From NCBI GenBank assembly GCA_036023115.1, contig JAYKKT010000089.1:21943001-22007000 (forward strand): a stretch of DNA of 64,000 nt. The letters are read 5' to 3'. The number at the start of each line of letters is the position of its first letter. The stretch's first letter is position 1. This DNA comes from Brasenia schreberi. Taxonomy: Eukaryota; Streptophyta; Magnoliopsida; Nymphaeales; Cabombaceae. Under the pieces are notes generated by a model. It was not told the DNA's origin. It saw only the letters and a list, made by a program, of their open reading frames with translations, and did no database searches. Both the position numbers and the translations under genes were made by a program. Below, one piece after another: positions 20,380 through 30,541 of this stretch.

Positions 20380-21955
20380 GTCACTGAGGAACCGGAACCT
20401 GCCCAAGCTATTTTCAAAGAACCCTTCCCCAATCACGCAAGTACCAGTGGGAAGGGCAAAGAGGTATGTGCTCTCACAATTTCAAAGAGTCTAGCGCATA
20501 CATATAAGTCTGGTTTTTCCACTTGTGCATCTACACTCATCCTTCATAGGAAACCTGCCCAAGTAGTGATTCGGGGACCACCAAGAGTTCCGTCTCTGAT
20601 CAAACCAGTTTTAAAAATTCAAGGTGCTCCAAAACATTCAATTAGAGCCATCTTAAGCGCGAACCCTAGGTTGATCATGGGGGAAGTGACAAGATCCGGG
20701 AGGATCTATCAACCCCCACATCTGCAAAATGCTAAAAAAAGTGGTCAGTGTGCCTGGCCCTTCAAAAGCGTGTATTCATGGAGTTCTCCCCAAAACGGAC
20801 AAAGGAAAAGTCATTTTAAACTTATATGATTTCGAAAACCATCTTTCAAAGATTCCCATTAACATGTCCATCCTAGAGCTGATACAAACCTCGCCTAGGC
20901 ATAGACTCGTGTTAGAGAAAATTCTAGAAAGAGCAAAGGTTAGTTCGGACATAACCCCAGAATCCTTGTCCAATCAAGTGGCGTCCATAGGTGCAAAAAC
21001 ACCTATCATGTTTTCGAAAGAGGATCTCGAAAGACCCTACGAATCCCATAATCAGGCCCTACACATCGAGGTGGTATTGAATCACCACTCTCTAGATAGG
21101 TGCCTATTTGACGGAAGAGGAGGGCTCAACATCCTTCCGCTTCACATAGCACATCAGATCGGAGTCACTTTGACTTCCATGAACCCAAGCCCCATCGTAA
21201 TCACTGGATACGATGAAAATGCGTCCAGACCTTTAGGATCCGTTGAACTTCCCATGGAAACGGGAGGGATAGCTCACGTAGGGGTATTCCATGTTTTGGA
21301 CATCCACCCCCACTACAACCTATTGCTGGGTAGGCCTTGGATACACAGCCTGCATGCTGTGTCGTCCGCCTTCCATAGGTGTGTCAAAATCCCTTTTGAA
21401 AATCAAGTCATTGTGATCCTAAGTGAGAGTCATCCACAGCTTCAGGGGATTCAAAATTCCCCATGTTTTTCAAGTTCCCAGGCCTATGAGGCCAACTCAG
21501 GGCAAACCATGGTCAAGCCACCAAAGCTCACCCTTCAGATACTTAGGAAGGTCGTATACATCCAGGGGTCGCCCAAGGCTAGCCCACTCAAAACACTAAC
21601 CATCCCAGGAAAATCCAAGCGTCAACTGTTTCCAAAACCCCTGGACAGAAAGCCTTATGTGCATAACATGGACGATAGCAAGTTCCAGGATCACGAATTA
21701 TATAAAAACTTTTCCAAAAACAAAAAATCGTGGAACATGTTATTGAACATGGGGTATATGCCATACAAAAGTCTAGGGGCACAAAACCAGGGTCTCGTAG
21801 AACCCATCTTGCCCAAAGCCAACCAAAGTCGACACGGGATCGGCTATACTCCCAGAATACCGCCAGAACCACCCCCTGTGACCACCTGGGTCAAGGGTGC
21901 CCTGGAGCCTACCCAAGCAGAAACCTACGATTTAGATCTCTTGTTCGGAGTCTAA
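20380..21955 (+). CDS. pro: Element Z gag C-terminus and aspartic protease, frameshifted
   Basis: Downstream of the gag stop the frame continues (TSGKGKEVC, then IYQPPHLQN) to an A run at 20734-20740. There the homologous protein moves to the next frame, implying a one-base indel. From 20741 the frame is open to TAA at 21953. The protease core holds FDGRGGLNILP (candidate catalytic Asp at 21110-21112) and LLLGRPWIH, the paired motifs of Ty3/gypsy proteases. The loop reads DGRGG in Z and I but DGGGG in H, instead of the familiar DTG/DSG, so activity is uncertain. The C-terminal linker (MDDSKFQDHELYKNFSKNKK ... IPPEPPP) is strongly conserved in A, H and I. The enzyme would cut the polyproteins. 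Confidence 0.82.
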
Positions 21956-21980
21956 CTAGTGGCGTTTTTCCTTTGTAGGT
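21947..21980 (+). promoter_or_regulatory. Putative branch point and 3' splice acceptor between gag-pro and pol (Z)
   Basis: GTCTAACTAG contains CTAAC at 21952-21956, a good plant branch-point match that overlaps the gag-pro stop TAA. GTTTTTCCTTTGTAG follows, with AG at 21977-21978, and pol ATG begins 2 nt later. The arrangement recurs in A, H and I. Inferred role: splicing to express pol. Confidence 0.5.
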
Positions 21981-24900
21981 ATGATGGAAGATCCCTCAAT
22001 CAAAAACCCAAAAACATTTGAAAAACTCGAAATTCAAAAAATTGAAAAATCCAAAAAACCAAAAATATTTGAAAAAGATCAAAAACTCGAAAAAAGAGTT
22101 GTTTGTATAGTTCCTAAAGTCCTTTCCTTACAAAAATCCAAAAGAATTGAAAATTCGCAAAATACCAAAAACAAAATCCTATATTTAGCAGCTCCTGATA
22201 AAGGTTTTGAAAGAACAAAGAATTTCGAAAAGAAAGTCCTCTTCATAAGAGGACCAAAATCTTCAAAACCTGCAGAAAATCCAAAACAAAAACCAGGCGT
22301 TTGCGAAAACTGTGCGACAAGTCCAAATTCCCTAGGATTTAGAAGTCTTGAGAATGATCAAAGCCCGGAAATGGATTCCCTCGAGGAAGATCCTACTTCT
22401 GAGCTCCCTGAATTTCATAAAATTCTCGATTTTGAAAAACCTTCGAAATCAGTAGGAGGGGGTTTTATAGAGATAAACTTAGGGAACGATTTATGGCCGA
22501 AACTCATTAAGGTAGGTGCATGTTTGCATGAGCATGAAAAAGCATCATTCATTGCATTTTTGAAAACCTACGTTGATATGTTTGCATGGACATATGAAGA
22601 CATGCCGGGTATAGACCCGAATGTTGTAGAGCATCGTCTTCCCTTAGATTCATATGCAAAACCCGTAAAACAAAAGCTTAGGAAGATACATCCGAATGTG
22701 CATTCACAAGTCAAAGAGGGTTTAGAAGATCTGTTAAAAGCCGGATTTATAAAACCCATTGTGTATTCTGATTGGTTATCCAATATAGTTGTTGTTCGAA
22801 AAACCAGTGGGAAAATTCGGATATGCATCGATTTCAGAAACTTGAATAAGGCCATGCCAAAAGATAATTTCCCTTTACCAAACATTGATTTGATAGTCAA
22901 TAGTACGGCAAATCATGAAATGTTTTCATTCATGGATGGCTATTCAGGATATAACCAAATCAAACTAAGCCCACGAGATCAGGCTAAGACCGCTTTCACA
23001 ACCCCATGGGGCACGTACTGCTATACAGTCATGCCCTTTGGTTTGAAAAATACTGGCGCCACGTACCAGAGAGCTATGACCTCGATCTTTCACGATCAAA
23101 TTCATGAGCTCGTAGAGGTATATGTAGATGATCTCCTGGCTAAGTCAAAAACTCGATGCACTCATCTCAAATGCTTACAAAAGATTTTCGAAAGGCTTAG
23201 ACTTTACAACATAAAGGTAAACCCTCAAAAGTGCATATTCGGTGTAGAATCCGGTAAGCTTTTAGGATTTATGGTAAGCCAAAGGGACATAGAAGTCAAC
23301 CCCTCTAAGTGTAGAGCCATCATAGACATGACTCCACCCTCTAATCTCACACAGATTCGTAGCCTCCAGGGTCGCCTACAATTCATTCGCAGGTTTATCT
23401 CAAACCTGGCAACTAGATGCGAACCCTTTAACAAGTTGTTGAGAAAGGGTACAAAATTTTTATGGGATGACAAGTGCCAAAAATCATTTGAAAGGTTAAA
23501 AGCGTACTTAGTTAATCCCCTTGTTTTAAACCCTCCAAAGCCAGGAAAACCTCTTCTACTGTACATTTCTGTGCATGCGAATGCCTTGGGAGCCCTGTTA
23601 GCTCAATACGAGGATGACACTCACAAGGAATGTGCCATATACTATCTTTCGAAAACTCTCTTGGCCTACGAAAGAAATTATCAGGCCATGGAGAAGACAT
23701 GCTTGGCCCTAGTTTGGGCCTGCCAGAAATTTCGACACTATTTTCTAGATCATGAGATCTGGATAGTGTCCAAGCTTGACCTAATCAAGCACTTATTCGA
23801 AAAACCCATTCTCACGGGTAGATTGGGCAAATGGCAACTCCTTCTAATGGAGTATGATTTGAAATACCATCACCAGGTCTCCATTAAGGGGCAAGCCCTA
23901 GCAGACTACGTGGCTGACTTCTCCCTAGAAGATGCGTATCCCACACTCAATGAAATGCCTGATGAAGGCATATTGCAAAACCATTTTCAAAACCACATTT
24001 TGGCAAACTCTTTCGAAAACCAAGTGTGGAAAATGCACTTCGACAGGGCACGAAACCAACGAGGGGCTGGTGCCGGGATCATCCTCGTATCCCCTGAAAA
24101 GGGAGAGATCCCCATAGCAATTCGCCTAGATTTTGAATGTTCCAACAATATAGCCGAGTATGAAGCACTCATACAAGGTTTAAAAGTTTCGAAAACTCTA
24201 GGGGCAGCATGCATCGAGGTTTTTGGAGATTCCCTCCTTGTTATAAACCAAGTTTTAAAAATTTGGCAAGTTCGAAATGAAAAACTGCTTCCATACCACG
24301 AATTGGCCACTCGACTGGTTGAGTCGTTCCAATCGTGTACTCTCACACATGTAGGAAGAGAGGATAATGGCGTCGCTGATGCCCTCTCATCCTTGGGTTC
24401 AGCCCTAAGGGTCGATCCCACTTTGGGAACCAGACCCCTTGAAATATGGCACTCACCCACTCCTTCCATACACGATTTGCAAATTTGCCAAAATAACCCT
24501 GATTATGATGAAAAACCTTGGTTTTATGACATAAAGAATTTTCTAGAAAATGGGGGATTCACTGAGGATGCCACATCTAAAGATAAGGCATTCATTCGAA
24601 AAATTTCCACCCGATACACGATGTTGGGAGGGGTTCTGTACAAAAAGAGTTTTACTGGCATCTTACTAAGATGCGTCGACCTAGAGGAGGCTAGGACTGT
24701 TATGCATGAATTCCACGATGGAGAATGTGGAGGTCATGTCAATGCCAACGTGATGGCGATGAAAATACTTAGAGCAGGTTATTTTTGGTCTACCCTGAGA
24801 AAGGACTGCCACGATCATGTTAGGAAGTGTCACCCATGTCAAGTGCATGGTCACGCCATTCATATCCCCTCATCATCACTACATTCCATGGTCAGCCCCT

Positions 24901-25766
24901 AGCCATTCACCATGTGGGCGTTTGATATCGTAGGACCAATTTTTCCAAAGGCCTCAAACGGACACAGGTTCATTCTAGCAGCCACTGAGTATTTTTCTAA
25001 GTGGGTCGAAGCCGCCTCCCTGACAAACGTCCAGGGGCAACATGTGGTGGCTTTCATTAGGAAAAACATCTTGGCTCGATTTGGAGTTCCAAGAGATCTT
25101 GTGTCCGATAATGGCACCCCATTTAAAAACGAGCGGATGGTCAAGCTGTGCAACAAGTATGGCATAAATCATCACTTCTCATCGCCTTACTACCCTCAAG
25201 GCAACGGCCAAGTCGAAGCCACCAACAAGACTCTCATCAGCATTGTTGAGAAAACCTTAGAGAAGGGTAGAACATGGCACGAGAAGCTGGATGAAGCCCT
25301 ATGGGCTTATAGGACTTCCATCCGCACTCCCACAAATGCCACGCCTTTTGAGTTGGTTTACGGCACAAACGTCGTTCTCCCCATCCATACACGTCTGCAT
25401 TCATTTCATACATCCGTTGCACTCGACCTCCCCCTAGAGACGCTTCAGCATGCTAGGATGGCCGAACTAGATCTATTAGATGAGAGGCGACTCCTTGCTA
25501 TGGACCATGCTCACGCATACCGGCAAAGGATCGCCCGACATTATGAGAAACATATGAAACCTCGCCACTTTGAAGTGGGAGAGCTCGTTTTGAAAATCAT
25601 CCACCATCGTGGCCCACATCCACTTGGAAAGTGGCGGCCCAAGTGGGATGGCCCTTACGTCGTGCGTGGAACCACCACGAACAATTCTTGTTGGTTAACC
25701 GATGTCGAGGGTAGGAATTTAGTAGATCCTATCAATATTCAGTATTTGAAAAAATATCATGTATAG
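21981..25766 (+). CDS. pol: Element Z pol: RT, RNase H1, second RNase H, integrase (one internal TAG)
   Basis: A single frame of 1261 codons from ATGATG at 21981 to TAG at 25764, broken only by TAG at 24900-24902 where I has TGG. Approximate domains: Lys/Asn-rich N-terminus 1-130; RT 229-520, with IRICIDFRNLNKAMPK and YVDD at 381-384; RNase H1 about 526-650; a second, archaeal-like RNase H about 683-800, with WKMHFDRARNQRGAGAG and REDNGVADALSSLG; integrase HHCC finger about 907-957; core D982, D1043, E1079 (DX35E). The C-terminus ends PINIQYLKKYHV. The dual RNase H places it in the Tat lineage. It is in a different frame from the protease, so fusion would need splicing or a separate start. 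All catalytic residues I can check are present. Confidence 0.93.
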
Positions 25767-26896
25767 GGTCTAAGTTAAATTCCCATTTTGTGAAAATGTT
25801 TTAGGGAAAACTACTTTGAAACTTCGAAACAAAGGATCAAAGGTGAGTTGTGTGACCCTGAATGAAAGAATGGACATTTTTTGTGAAAAAGCGGAGCTTT
25901 CCAAATGCATGGCAACATTTCAAAAACCTTCTTACAAAGAAAGGCCTAATTCAATATAGCAAGATACTTGCAAGTTGTACGTACTATTTCTAAATAGGCT
26001 GACCTAGAATGGATCGAGTATGACCTTGGGATAAGTCCTCCCCTCTTCTCTTCTCCTTCTAAAAGGAAAAATTGGCCAAAACAAAGGGAAATCCCTGCCA
26101 AAAATCTCTTTCCCAAAGAAAGAAAAATGAATCAAAAAGAAAATTTGAGTCTTCTATGGAAAAGAGGGATTAAAGAAAAAATACTCCCAAAGGGAGACCC
26201 TCTATGGAAAAAAGAAAGAAAAAGGCCAAAAAGCTCAAAAAGAGCAGTTTTTCACCTTCTTTGCCTCAAACCACGGGACACTTCAGAAGGGACCGTGGTA
26301 CTTCTTTCCCATCCCTATGACTTATCCCGAGCAAAACATGGTTCATTTTAGGGAATCCTAAAGTAAAAATAGGATTTACTTACTTGAATTTCATCATGTT
26401 TGAGAATACGACGTTTTGAGTAAGGCGTAAAAATTTTTGAAATATGGCTTGTTTTCTCATAAAACCTCTACTAGATTAGCGAGTGTCGAGACTCAAGTAA
26501 AGGCAAACACAAGGAGCTAAAGGTCCTTAGGATCGATGGTTTAGAAAAGTTTTCCCTCTTAAAACGAATTTCAAAAAAACTCGAACATCGAGCATACATA
26601 AGGCCCGCTCACTTGGAGCAGCAGGTTTTCATAAAGTCTTAAAAGTTCGACCATATAATCTGGTCTCTAGGAGGTCGCCCCTTTTTGGCACTTCAGCCAT
26701 GTCATACACTCTGCATATTCATGCATGAGCACCTCATACATGATCTTCATTTAGGGCTAGATCCATAGAAAGTCCCCTTTTGGCAAAAAATCTCCTCCTA
26801 TCAGGCTTAAAAGGAAACGTTTTTCTCAATTACTGGGACGATCCCATATTCTCAAGATCAAATCCGGGGAGAAAACAATTAGGGGTGTTTCTTCGC
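25767..26896 (+). other. Element Z 3' untranslated region
   Basis: About 1.1 kb between the pol stop and the palindrome. It is purine-rich and carries a CTCCCAAAGGGAGACCCTCT segment (about 26184), the conserved stem-loop at 26270-26299 and blocks shared with A and E. No frame of note; the short ORF at 26127-26351 is not conserved. Confidence 0.75.
26270..26299 (+). other. Conserved 3' UTR stem-loop, element Z
   Basis: ACCACGG and CCGTGGT arms pair perfectly around CTTC/GAAG. Same length and position as in A (4806-4835) and E (46904-46933). Confidence 0.62.
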
Positions 26897-26922
26897 CATT
26901 ATCCAAATCAATTTGGATAATG
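26897..26922. repeat. Perfect palindrome next to the PPT, element Z
   Basis: 12-bp arms CATTATCCAAAT and ATTTGGATAATG with a 2-nt spacer; identical to A and E. Confidence 0.85.
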
Positions 26923-26937
26923 ACAAAGAGGGGCATC
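26923..26937 (+). promoter_or_regulatory. Polypurine tract of element Z
   Basis: ACAAAGAGGGGCATC, directly before TG of the 3' LTR; AAAGAGGGG is the likely primer for plus-strand DNA synthesis. Confidence 0.78.
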
Positions 26938-29672
26938 TGTAAACACCCCAAATTCCAAAAATTTTGCAAAACAACAAATGCCTGGTTCGAAAATGAGCTT
27001 AGAAAGCCAAAATTGGAATTTTCGAAAACACAGGAACTCAAATACTTCAAACCTCAGTTTTGCAACCCTGGCAAAACATACATTCTTGAAAATGGACGAA
27101 AGTCCTATTTTTGCAAAAGCCAAGATGAGCAGGTAAAGCCTGGCCCAAAGTAGTTGCAATAGAAATTCAGAAAATTCAAAGAGCAAGCCCAGCTCGATAA
27201 AAGGCCAAATTCGAAGACAAAAGAGGAGCCCGGGCCGCAAATGGACTTCAAGCCGGAAGCATCGGAGGCCCAGCCAATAGTGCCCCTGAAATCACGAACA
27301 ATCCAAGTCAAAAACAACAAAAATCAGTTGAAACAGAGTCCGAAAAGGTGAAAAGGAGCTTGGATGACGAAATTGGGAAAAACCCAGCATAAGACGGTGC
27401 GTTGATGAACTCAGGGCCCACACAAGACGTCCGGCTCGAAACGCCAGGAAGGACCGAAGAAGAGAAAAAATTGGATCAAATTTGGATCCAAATATCCATA
27501 TCCAGACCCAAGATCCATATCCAAACAAGACTTGGATTGGATTCGGATTTCATAATCAACCCAAGATCCATATCCAAATAAGAAGTCTATAAAAGGACGT
27601 GAGGGGCTGATTCTAAGGGGTTCAAGGATTTTTGCTTTTCACTTGGGAAGGAGAGAGAGAGAGGGGAAAGGTCAATAAAGGGGGCTGGACCTTCCCCCTC
27701 CTTTTGATGTAAAACGTGGGCTGAACTTGTGGGTGGGCTGCCTTCTCCATTTCACGCAAGAAATTGCTACTCAAGTGAAGATCCGGCAGCATTGGATGGC
27801 CCCCTTTTTGTGAAGATTGGCTGCGTGGAAACCAAGCAAACCATGGCTGAAATCCATACTAAGGTGAGTCCCTACAACTAGCCTAAACCGTCTCTCCCCT
27901 TTGTCTCTCTAAACCACCCAATACCATTGATAAAATCCAGCAACTTTTAACCAACTAAGAGCTGGCCAAATCTTGCTAAAATCGAACCTAGTTCTACCCA
28001 AGATCGTCCCCACCTAAGACCATACCAAGCTGGCCGAGCTCACCCTAGATCTGTCCCATTAAGCCCCTAAGTCCTAAATCCCTACCTTGGTTTAAACCCA
28101 ACCTAAACTAACCCCAAAACTATCCAGCTCGGCCACCATTGGCCGAGCCATTTCCTTTAGGACCTTGCACCAAATCCCAACCAAAACAAACTCTAAAACC
28201 GCCCAGCTCGGCCACCCTTTGGTCGAGCCATTTCCTTAGGACTTCACCCTAGTTCCCACCTAAGACGAACTCCCAAACTTGCCCAGCTCGGCCACCATTT
28301 GGCCGAGCATTCCCTTAGGCCCTTTCCTTAGAATCTCGCCTAAGACCATTCTCAACACACCAAACAAGCTTGGCCACCATTTAGCCGAGCATTCCTTTAG
28401 GACCCTGCCCAAATCCACCCATGAACCATCACCCAACTCGACCCTTAGCTGGTCAAGTATCCCCTTAGGACTTTGACTCAAACTTTACCTAAGCCCTTCA
28501 CCTTAGAGCTGCTCGTATCCTACCCAAAACATTAGCACCTTCGCATGCTGACCTAGCCTAGATCGTGAACTAGGATCAACACCCCACGCAGCTGATCGGT
28601 TCGTAGTGAGAGGTCCATCCAACGGCTATATCCAAGGTCGGATCTCATTGATAAAGAAAGCCCAAGCAGACTAAGTGTAAGTGCTCGAATCTGGGTTTTT
28701 TTACATTGTTTCAAGTTCAATTAAATTCGATACGGGGTTGTAATAATGGAGCGTAGTCTCCCCCCGAGATGTAATATTATGGCTTGAAACATGAATCACA
28801 TACGTACACTCGAGCCTTTCCGCTCTTATCTGCACACCTTTGCACACAAAACGGGCCTCAACAGCCCATAGGATATAGCTCTATTTATATACATTCAGCT
28901 GGGTTTTAAGGTTCAAGTCGTGTGAGTTGTCTTCCATTTTATACACTCAAAGCACTCACTCACATTGAGCCTTTCCGCTCTTATATATATATACGTATTT
29001 CCCCTTCAGTTGGGTTTTTAAGGTTCAAGTCGTGTGAGTTGCCTTTTAATTTACACACTCAAAAGCACTCACTCACATTGAGCCTTCTCGTTCTTAAGAT
29101 ATAGCTATATACTTTCTTTCCGCATCTAAGATATAGCCATATTTCCCTTTCTGCTATTTCCCTTCTGCTATGTCTTTAAATTCCGGGTTTTCCCTTCAAG
29201 TCGTGTGAGTTTGCATTGCATATCCGCCACACTCGAGATAGGGAGCATACTTGCATCGAACCAGATTGATCAAATCGTGTAGAACTTGCCCGAAATCGAG
29301 CACTAAATGCACACGACTACACGCCAAAATTGGCTAAAACCCGAGAGACATAGGAGCGCATAGATCCCATGTATAAAAGTTGCAAATTTGACAAAACCAA
29401 TCGATAAAAACACTTTCAAGTTTTCAAAAGAGTCGTGTTTGTGTAAAATCGAGTTTTTCTAAAGCGTACAGACTGACCCTTGCGCGCCGGTGTAAGAAAG
29501 TCTGCGACGAAAAGAACCCACTTGTCCACAGTCGCCCCAAAAGTCAGATATTTTCAAAACTTACTTCGCTAGTTTGAGAAAGCTAGCTGGCATGCCCTTT
29601 TTAAGCGACGTAAGCACGAAAAGATTCGCTTCAGGCCTAAGAACCCGGAGTCGAGGATTTCCCGTGTCTACA
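26938..29672 (+). mobile_element. 3' LTR of element Z
   Basis: 2735 bp, near-identical to the 5' LTR. Visible differences include scattered substitutions and a deletion of about 12 bp in the first hairpin (near 28028). TATAAAAGG is at 27588-27596, GTGAGT at 27864-27869. Ends GTGTCTACA, followed by ACATC of the target duplication. Confidence 0.93.
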
Positions 29673-29742
29673 ACATCACTTCCATTAGTACTCTGTCTGA
29701 AGGTTCTTCCTCATCCGCTCCATCATGTCACCCCTTTTCCAT
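29673..29742 (-). pseudogene. Element J: gag N-terminus, continuation across Z
   Basis: Minus-strand ATG at 29742 starts MEKG*HDGADEEEPSDRVLM, with EVM at the Z insertion site. The frame continues at 16204 with LIQIML and the rest of the J gag. One TGA lies at codon 5. Confidence 0.65.
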
Positions 29743-30541
29743 CTTAGTTAACCAAGATACAAATTACAAACCAATTGCAAAAACACTATGCACAACATAA
29801 TCTTATCCCATGGTAACAATACATATGGTGTATCACTGAATGAACCCCAGGTGGTAGCATCACGTGACGAAGTGAAAGTGAAAATGTCTTCAAAAGAAAA
29901 GGGGATATGGCAGTGGTGACATCAAGAACAAAATTGCTTGCTAAGCCTAGTTAGAGAGATTCTCACATGCTCACAATCTATAATCTCACAATATGATTAT
30001 TATTACTCTCAAAGGAATCAAGTACAAGAGGTATGGAGCTTGACTAGAGGGTCAGCACTCACAAGTACAAGAGGGAGAAAAAAGGAGAGAAGATTAAGAG
30101 TAAATGGTAGTCCAATACCCCTATTTATAGAAGATGGTCCGGGTCAGTTAGGTACATCCAATGGACAAGCCTAACCTATACGTCAACTTGATTACACTAA
30201 ATGAAGAGGACTCTAGTAACCCGGCTTGGCTTGGAACACTTATGTACATAACACGAAACTAGAGGAACATATGAAACACATAGCACCTAGTGAAGGTAGA
30301 AGGATGGTACACGGGCGTGTACGAGAAACCTCCTTAGCATCCAAGTACAGTGTCAAGTGAGTGCAAGGAGGTTTATGCGGCTTCCTGGAAACCCAACGGT
30401 GCATGAGCAGTGGCATAACATGTGGAGGCACACATGAAAAAGGACCATGCAAAAATGAATAAATGATAAAGGTTTCCAACACTGAGTGTGACACAGAGTG
30501 AAGGTATGCTTCGCGGCTAGCTCGATGTTGGTTTCGTGACA
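29743..30541 (-). mobile_element. Element J: leader and probable 5' LTR, minus strand
   Basis: Lies upstream of the J gag start. The minus strand begins TGTCACGAAACC at 30541, a plausible LTR start. It carries CTATAAATAG at 30130-30121. I could not fix the 3' end of the LTR or find a clear PBS, so the LTR/leader boundary is open. No coding sequence seen; the short frame at 30240-30542 is not supported. Confidence 0.45.
30121..30130 (-). promoter_or_regulatory. TATA box of element J LTR
   Basis: CTATAAATAG followed by GGGTATTGG on the minus strand, about 410 bp from the proposed LTR start. Confidence 0.45.

Larger units (their letters stand above)
16205..29672 (+). mobile_element. Element Z: complete Tat-type Ty3/gypsy retrotransposon, about 13.5 kb
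   Basis: The only copy in the window with every part: 5' LTR, PBS, gag, protease, pol (RT, RNase H1, second RNase H, integrase), 3' UTR, palindrome plus PPT and 3' LTR, flanked by a 5-bp target duplication with one mismatch. The two LTRs have nearly equal length (2738 and 2735 bp) and look about 97% identical where I compared them, so the insertion is fairly young. Visible defects are the loss of the gag ATG (ATC at 19087), a TAG in gag at 20377, a 1-nt shift in an A run at 20734-20740 and a TAG in pol at 24900. As read it cannot make its full proteins, but few changes separate it from an intact copy. Confidence 0.93.

Noticed and set aside
22568..22900. Antisense frames within Z pol (also 23225-23566, 23987-24469)
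   Set aside because: Shadows of the pol frame on the opposite strand; no independent start context or conservation.
26127..26351. 74-codon frame after Z pol as an extra gene
   Set aside because: It is not conserved in the aligned 3' UTRs of A and E, and its Lys/Arg bias comes from purine-rich UTR sequence.
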